Assembly (NCBI GenBank): GCA_015680685.1
Contig: MNCI01015984.1
Span: forward strand, 21,711-85,710
Direction: 5' to 3'
Length of the DNA stretch: 64,000 bases
Origin: Gnetum montanum
Lineage: Eukaryota > Streptophyta > Gnetopsida > Gnetales > Gnetaceae
The position numbers and the translations under genes are program-made. Under the pieces are notes generated by a model, which did not search any database, was not told where the DNA came from, and saw only the letters and a list, made by a program, of their open reading frames with translations. Shown piece after piece: positions 58,850 through 64,000 of this stretch. The stretch's first letter is position 1; each line of letters starts with the position of its first letter.

Positions 58850-59455
58850 NNNNNNNNNNNNNNNNNNNNNNNNNNNNNNNNNNNNNNNNNNNNNNNNNNN
58901 NNNNNNNNNNNNNNNNNNNNNNNNNNNNNNNNNNNNNNNNNNNNNNNNNNNNNNNNNNNNNNNNNNNNNNNNNNNNNNNNNNNNNNNNNNNNNNNNNNNN
59001 NNNNNNNNNNNNNNNNNNNNNNNNNNNNNNNNNNNNNNNNNNNNNNNNNNNNNNNNNNNNNNNNNNNNNNNNNNNNNNNNNNNNNNNNNNNNNNNNNNNN
59101 NNNNNNNNNNNNNNNNNNNNNNNNNNNNNNNNNNNNNNNNNNNNNNNNNNNNNNNNNNNNNNNNNNNNNNNNNNNNNNNNNNNNNNNNNNNNNNNNNNNN
59201 NNNNNNNNNNNNNNNNNNNNNNNNNNNNNNNNNNNNNNNNNNNNNNNNNNNNNNNNNNNNNNNNNNNNNNNNNNNNNNNNNNNNNNNNNNNNNNNNNNNN
59301 NNNNNNNNNNNNNNNNNNNNNNNNNNNNNNNNNNNNNNNNNNNNNNNNNNNNNNNNNNNNNNNNNNNNNNNNNNNNNNNNNNNNNNNNNNNNNNNNNNNN
59401 NNNNNNNNNNNNNNNNNNNNNNNNNNNNNNNNNNNNNNNNNNNNNNNNNNNNNNN
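58850..59455. other. Assembly gap, 606 N
   Basis: All bases are N, inside the protease-to-3'-region part of element G. Confidence 0.99.
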
Positions 59456-59640
59456 GTTCCAGGCTTTGTACATCTCTTGTGATATTAAGTTAACTCTGGA
59501 ACCTGAGTCCAGAAGAGCTTTACATGGTTCATTCCCAGTGACTTGGAGATAAATTAGGGGGCTTCTAGGATCAAAGAATTTCCTGGGAAGGTGGCCCACC
59601 TTAATCCAGTCAGTAACAACATGTATTAACATAACCATAT
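59456..59640 (-). pseudogene. Protease of element G, N-terminal part up to the gap
   Basis: DWIKVGHLPRKFFDP is followed by the active-site strand ALLDSGSRVNLISQEM. This is the only copy in the window with an intact D-S-G at the retropepsin active site. The frame runs into the N gap after YKAWN. A proline-rich linker precedes it (59640-60060). Confidence 0.8.
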
Positions 59641-61162
59641 GTGTTGAACTTGGTGTTTATTTTGAAGGGAGCTCTGAAGCCTTATTTGATGGAGAGGCGT
59701 TCAGAGGTTCAACCGCTTATGGTTGTGAGGGCTTGGTTGGACTATTGGTTTTGAAGAAAGGTCTTCTCTTTGTAAAATTGTCAGAACCAGCAATGGGTTA
59801 AAGATTCACAACCCTCGTAGCATTGCATTGCTACAGTTGAGTGGGGAGTTCCCCTTGCATTGCTGGAGCAGGTGGTAATGGAGCTAACAGTGTGAGAGTT
59901 GCTGATGGATTCAGAGGATGGTATGTCTGTGGGTTATCTCCCCTAGGAGAAGGAGTCCTATAATACTCCCGAGCTTGGTACTGTTGTTGTGGTGTCACGT
60001 GACCAACAGAGTCACGTGGAGAGATTGGCTGCTGCACGTAGTAGCCATATGGATTTGGTTGTCAGTAGGTGTATTGTTGCCTTGGTGGTGGCATCCCTCA
60101 TGATTGTGGGTATTTCCACTGTTGGTGTTGCTCAATAGGTTATGATGGAGTTCCACTTGGATAATACGTTCAAGGTTGGTGGAATTTCCTTGGGTTACCT
60201 TGGGGGTAAGGTAATCGTCGGGGTGCTTATCATTTGTTAAGTAGTGGGTTGAGTGCATACATCCCAGAATCTTGTAGATGTGAGATCACTGGGCAACATC
60301 CCTTAGGATGGTCGTATTGGCATATCTCACATCCACCATCATTGTCTGTATCTGAATCCACAACCTCTTCGGTGATGGCCAATTTACCCTTACCTTTGTT
60401 ATGTGCATTGTCCACTTCTCTCTTTTCTTTTTGTCATAGTCACTACCTCACCCCCTAAACTCCTGTACGATTTTAAGAACAGTTTCAAACCTACTATCTA
60501 GGGAGTCCCACATTTGGTCTACCTTTGCCAATACCTCTGTTGTTAATTTTTGGAGCGGCAAAGTTTTCCTATTCACCATCTCTTCGAGTGGTGACTCTTC
60601 CTCCTCCTCACAAAATCTCACTCCCCCTTTTCGAAGGGAAGGATCTCAGTTGTACTCTTCCGCACTTTCTCTCTTATGTAGCTCCCCTTCTTCCTTGGCT
60701 ACTTGCTCTAGCAATCTATGAACCTGGTGAGACCTAAGCTCTGATAATCTTCCTTGGGCATACGTTCCAAGGGTTCTCCTTGTTTCATGCCTAAGTCCAT
60801 CTATGAGATGTCGTAGTTGATCCCACTGTGAATAACCATGGCCCGGGCAACGATGTAAAAGTGCATAATAACGGCCCATGGCAACATCCAAGGATTCATG
60901 GTTTCCCTGCTTCCATCCTTGGATTTGCTTTCGTAGGTTAGACACTTGGGAGTACGTTTGGTACTTGTCATTAAACAGTTCTAACATTGTACTCCACCTC
61001 CGAATGGATTCTAGTTCTAAGGACCAATACCAGCTTTCTGCTTCTTTCACTAGTGTCCTTGGGAACAACTTTAGTTTTTGCCATTCATTTTCTATGTTCT
61101 ACAAGGCACATGCATCGTGGAATGCTTGTAAGTGATTTTGAGAATTAATGTTATATCCCCCT
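59641..61162 (-). pseudogene. gag of element G, central and C-terminal part
   Basis: From the right: HLQAFHDACAL, an open piece at 60646-61068 (LVKEAESWYWSLE, SNLRKQIQGWKQG, MGRYYALLHRCPGHGY, GTYAQGRLSELR), and a complete knuckle CEICQYDHPKGCC in 60230-60415. A PYGYY stretch follows. At the junction it reads TGA then CAA (TGA at 60064-60062), one codon before the TAG position of A, D and H. Only a few stops are present, so it is younger than B. The N-terminal part is cut off by element H. Confidence 0.85.
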
Positions 61163-61225
61163 TGATGAGACGCGACATGCACTGAGCCGCGATATCACTC
61201 ACAATGACATAAGGGATATCACTCA
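61163..61225 (+). repeat. Truncated 5' LTR stub of element H
   Basis: About 60 bp resembling the first bases of the solo LTR at 44176 (gagacgcga, gccgcgatatc). It has no TATA box, R or U5. The junction with the leader lies within tcactcacatcgttg. Confidence 0.65.
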
Positions 61226-61309
61226 CATCGTTGTGAGCCTAAACGAACCTTAGGGTTAATCAGTTAATCAAGAACATAAAAAACGGTGAAAGTTAGCACA
61301 CCGATAGAA

Positions 61310-63391
61310 ATGGCTTCTTCTCACGAAATCAACTCACCTAAGGACAATACAGGAGAAAGTCAGCATCATACGCATAACCGAGATCAACCATGTCCTCAAC
61401 AATCTAAGGTCACATATACTCATCCCGATGAGTATGTGCCGGATTTTACCTTTGTTTTCCATCAAGATGAGCAACTGCGGTGGAGAGACATGCAAGGTAA
61501 CATCGTGTTACCCCCAGATCGATCCGCTCCCAACATGCTTTCCCGTGCTTTGGTACAGTATGGCATGCATGAGCTGCTTGCTGAATACGTTTTGGATGAT
61601 TATGACACAAGGGATTATCATCCCACAAACGCCCAACGTATTCGGGATGCAAGGCAGGAGAGCCAACATTCACTATTGAAGGGCAAGGTTCCCCACGTCA
61701 TTAGTGAAATAGGAGAAGAGGAACCCCTCACGATGGGTTTCTTAGAAAATGATGTTCCTCCTCCTCACTCTAGTGAAGAGGTTAGGCATCAGGGCCTTAG
61801 ATCAACGATACATATTCCAGGCTCTGATCCCCGTGAGCACCAGCTGTTCACGACAGGAACAATCACTCGCACTAATGACGGACGCGTTGATCGTCACGAC
61901 GATCGGGGCCGAAGCAGCCGAAGAGAAGGCAAGAAACATCACCATGGTGATGGATCCCCTTCTTCTTCCCCTTCATCACATCATTCACCCTCTCCTTCCA
62001 CATCTGGGCGCAGCCACCATGAGCATAACGCGGAAAGTAAAGGTAGAAGAGATGAAATGCCTCGACAAGAAGGTCGAGAGGAGTTAGGACAAGGACAAGG
62101 ACGTAGGGAGAATAGGGAACCACAACGTAGACATCACAGACGTCATGAAAGAGATGATCATGACGAACCCCTATTCGCAACCCGAAGTATGCTTGACATT
62201 AGAGAGGCAGTTAGGATTCCCACAAGGCATTTGAAAGACAGTAGGATCAAGCGTTTGGATATAAATAATATCCCACGTTTTGAAGGGGGATACAACGCTG
62301 ATCCTCAACATCATTTACAGGCATTCCACGATGCCTGTGCCTTGCAGAACATAGACAATGAGTGGCAGAAACTCAAGTTGTTCCCAAGGACACTCACTAA
62401 AGAAGCAGAAAGCTGGTACCGGTCCTTAGAACCGGAAACCATCAGGAGGTGGAGTACGATGCTTGAATTGTTCAACAACAAATATCAAACGTACTCCAGA
62501 GTGTCTAACTTGCGTAAGCAGATCCAAGGCTGGAAACAAGGAGCTTATGAATCCTTGGATGCTGCCATGGCCCGTTACTACACACTGCTACATCGTTGCC
62601 CGGGCCATGGGTACGCTAAACGGGATCAACTTCGCCACCTCGTGGATGGGCTACGAAATGAAACGAGAAGAACTCTTGGGACTTACGCCCAAGGGAGACT
62701 CTCCCAATTAAGAGCCCATGAAGTTGAAGTTTTGTTGGAACAAGTAGCGCAAGAAGAGGGTGAGCTACGTAAAAGAGAAAGTGCGGAGGAATACAACCGC
62801 GATCCCTCCCTTCGCAAGAAGGGAGTGAAATTCTGTGATGAGGAGGATGAGTCACCACTCGAAGAGTTGGTGAACAGGAAAACCGTGCCGATCCAAAAGT
62901 TAACAACGGAGGTATCGGCTAAGGTAGACCAAATGTGGGATTCCTTAGACTCACGAATAGAAACAGTCCTGAAAATCGTAGAGGAGTCTAAGGATGAGCA
63001 AAGTAGTGACAAAGGAAAAGTCAAGCGGAGAAACTTTAACCCTGCACATAACAAGGGTAAGGGAAAGATCTTTAACTCCGATGAGGCTGAAAATTCTGAT
63101 TCAGACAATGATGGTGGATGTGAGGTCTGTTACTATGACCATCCTAAGGGATGTTGTCCAATTATCTCACATCTGCAGGAGTCTGGGGTGTATGCATTAA
63201 ATCCAAGACTTAATCAACGGCAAACACCCCGAAGGTTACCTTATCCACAAGGTAACCCAAGGCAGTTCCACCAACCCTTGAGGTATTATCCAAGTGGAAC
63301 GCCTCCGCAGCCCATTGGACAACACCAGCAGTGGCAACACCCACAGTCATGGGGGATGCCACCACCAACACATCAGTACCCTTACCGGTAG
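61310..63391 (+). CDS. gag of element H, uninterrupted (693 codons plus TAG)
   Basis: Retrotransposon capsid/nucleocapsid precursor. The ATG at 61310 (MASSHEIN) matches the start of A and D; an in-frame GTG lies 24 bases upstream. Order by residue: N-terminal block 30-110 (YVPDFTFVFHQDEQLRWRD), Arg/Ser/His-rich stretch about 190-285, gag domain about 317-467 (RFEGGYNADP, LFPRTLTKEAESWYRSLE, LGTYAQGRL), coiled-coil-like 470-570, zinc knuckle C604-C607-H611-C615/616 (spacing X2, X3, X3), and a Pro/Gln-rich tail. It ends at TAG 63389-63391, and four stops follow within about 200 codons of the same frame. It is the only intact long frame of the family here. Without its LTR promoter it may be silent. 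Confidence 0.85.
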   Translation: MASSHEINSPKDNTGESQHHTHNRDQPCPQQSKVTYTHPDEYVPDFTFVFHQDEQLRWRDMQGNIVLPPDRSAPNMLSRALVQYGMHELLAEYVLDDYDTRDYHPTNAQRIRDARQESQHSLLKGKVPHVISEIGEEEPLTMGFLENDVPPPHSSEEVRHQGLRSTIHIPGSDPREHQLFTTGTITRTNDGRVDRHDDRGRSSRREGKKHHHGDGSPSSSPSSHHSPSPSTSGRSHHEHNAESKGRRDEMPRQEGREELGQGQGRRENREPQRRHHRRHERDDHDEPLFATRSMLDIREAVRIPTRHLKDSRIKRLDINNIPRFEGGYNADPQHHLQAFHDACALQNIDNEWQKLKLFPRTLTKEAESWYRSLEPETIRRWSTMLELFNNKYQTYSRVSNLRKQIQGWKQGAYESLDAAMARYYTLLHRCPGHGYAKRDQLRHLVDGLRNETRRTLGTYAQGRLSQLRAHEVEVLLEQVAQEEGELRKRESAEEYNRDPSLRKKGVKFCDEEDESPLEELVNRKTVPIQKLTTEVSAKVDQMWDSLDSRIETVLKIVEESKDEQSSDKGKVKRRNFNPAHNKGKGKIFNSDEAENSDSDNDGGCEVCYYDHPKGCCPIISHLQESGVYALNPRLNQRQTPRRLPYPQGNPRQFHQPLRYYPSGTPPQPIGQHQQWQHPQSWGMPPPTHQYPYR

Positions 63392-64000
63392 TCTGATCCT
63401 TATGGATATTATGTGCAGCAACCAGTTTCTCCAAGTGACGCTATGGGTCACACCACTCCACAAAGTCACTACCACGCTCGGGAGTATTTCAGAAGGACTC
63501 CTTCTCCTCCCGGAGATATCCCACATTCCATCCATCCTCTAACTCCACCCGCACCTCTTCCTTAAGTAGTTCCCATAACACCTCCTGCTCCAACAATGCA
63601 AGGGGAATTGCCTACCCAACCGTAGCAATGTCACGCCGCGAGGGCTGTAAATATTCAGAGTGTAAATATCCAACCGGGTACTAGTTCTGGCGATAACTGT
63701 ACAAAAAAGAGACCCTTTTTTAGAACTAAGAGCCCAGATAGGCTCTCGCAACAACAAGCGGTTGAGGCCACGTATAGGCCTCTAACTACTAACGCTTCGG
63801 TGCACCCTTCAGTCCAAGGGAGTGTAACGCATACGGTTATGTTAACACATACCGTAACTGACTGGATCAAGATAGGCCACCTTCCCAGAAAACTAACTGA
63901 TCCTAGAAGTCCCTTTATTTATTTGCAAATCGCTGGGAATGCACCACATCGAGCTCTTCTTGACTCAAGTTCCGGAGTCAACTTAATTTCGTAGAAGATG
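63392..64000 (+). pseudogene. Protease region of element H (broken, runs off the window)
   Basis: It is in frame with gag after the junction TAG. The proline-rich linker has a TAA at about 63563 and a TAG at about 63626. The protease domain starts near 63835 (DWIKIGHLPRKLTDPRSP). The active-site strand reads ALLDSSSGVNLIS, so the Gly of D-S-G is Ser, and a TAG replaces a Gln codon just after it (about 63992). Confidence 0.8.

Larger units (their letters stand above)
56797..61162 (-). mobile_element. Ty3/gypsy element G, 3' part (interrupted by H)
   Basis: On the minus strand, from 61162 downward: the later part of gag, the junction with protease, protease running into an N gap, a 3' region with the antisense frame on the plus strand, polypurine stretch, and the 3' LTR. 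Reverse transcriptase and integrase are not visible. They could lie in the 606-N gap only if its true size is larger. As in A, the sequence may pass from protease straight to the 3' region. The 5' part should lie beyond the right edge, past element H. Confidence 0.85.
61163..64000 (+). mobile_element. Ty3/gypsy element H, 5' end truncated, continues past the window
   Basis: It begins TGATGAGACGCG inside the gag of G. Only about 60 bp of LTR start (with GATATC palindromes) are present, and then, at about 61225, the sequence is already the leader that precedes gag in A and D (cacatcgttg, ccttagggtt). Most of the 5' LTR and the primer site are missing. An uninterrupted gag and the start of a broken protease follow. 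The target duplication cannot be checked because the 3' end lies outside. Confidence 0.85.

Noticed and set aside
58813-59638. Long frames crossing the second N run
   Set aside because: Same reason. Only the 59456-59638 part of the minus frame is real protease sequence.

Overview
This is plant nuclear DNA from a draft assembly: AT-rich, gene-poor and mostly layered, decayed retrotransposons. It contains one convincing host gene, a TIR-NB-ARC protein with a TPR-like C-terminus at 50115-53558 on the minus strand. The Ty3/gypsy elements prime from tRNA-Asp, and their pol genes read like the non-chromodomain Athila/Tat group of seed plants. Low gene density, old nested LTR elements and solo LTRs would suit a gymnosperm such as a conifer, but nothing here proves that over another large-genome seed plant.

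Layout. 1-13297: an old minus-strand gypsy element (B) is split by a plus-strand relative (A, 4564-11792, duplication ccttg). A has lost reverse transcriptase to integrase and was itself hit by a 1.15-kb LTR-like insertion (9649-10798, duplication ataca). 13298-15505 is blank. 15506-16335 is a solo LTR. 16380-18175 is a minus-strand Ty1/copia remnant, entered by gypsy element C (18176-28265, duplication atgat). 28280-29400 is a LINE reverse-transcriptase remnant. 29690-31623 and 41340-43540 are two halves of an L1-type LINE, split by gypsy element D (31624-41339, duplication atcga/atcgg). 44176-45183 is a solo LTR (duplication gtgac). 45340-45786 is a Ulp1-type protease relic. 45787-56796 is the only retrotransposon-poor stretch and holds the host gene. 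56797-61162 is a minus-strand gypsy element (G), entered by plus-strand element H (61163 to the window end), which keeps an uninterrupted gag.

A, B, C, D, G and H belong to one family. They share LTRs of about 0.8-0.9 kb starting TGATGA and ending TCATCA, a U3 full of GATATC palindromes, a ctataaataag TATA box, gag and protease in one frame, and a long 3' region with a conserved antisense reading frame. Five of these six copies carry a stop codon at the gag/protease junction, which may be a real gag terminator or readthrough site.

Limits of the sequence: two long N gaps (25871-26645 and 58850-59455) and five single Ns. Two pairs of single Ns bracket segments that are inverted copies of their own flanks and are probably gap-filling errors. 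No CRISPR array, rRNA, tRNA or organellar segment was recognised. I found no convincing new multi-gene system. The best leads are the gag/protease stop, the intact gag of H, and the antisense frame.
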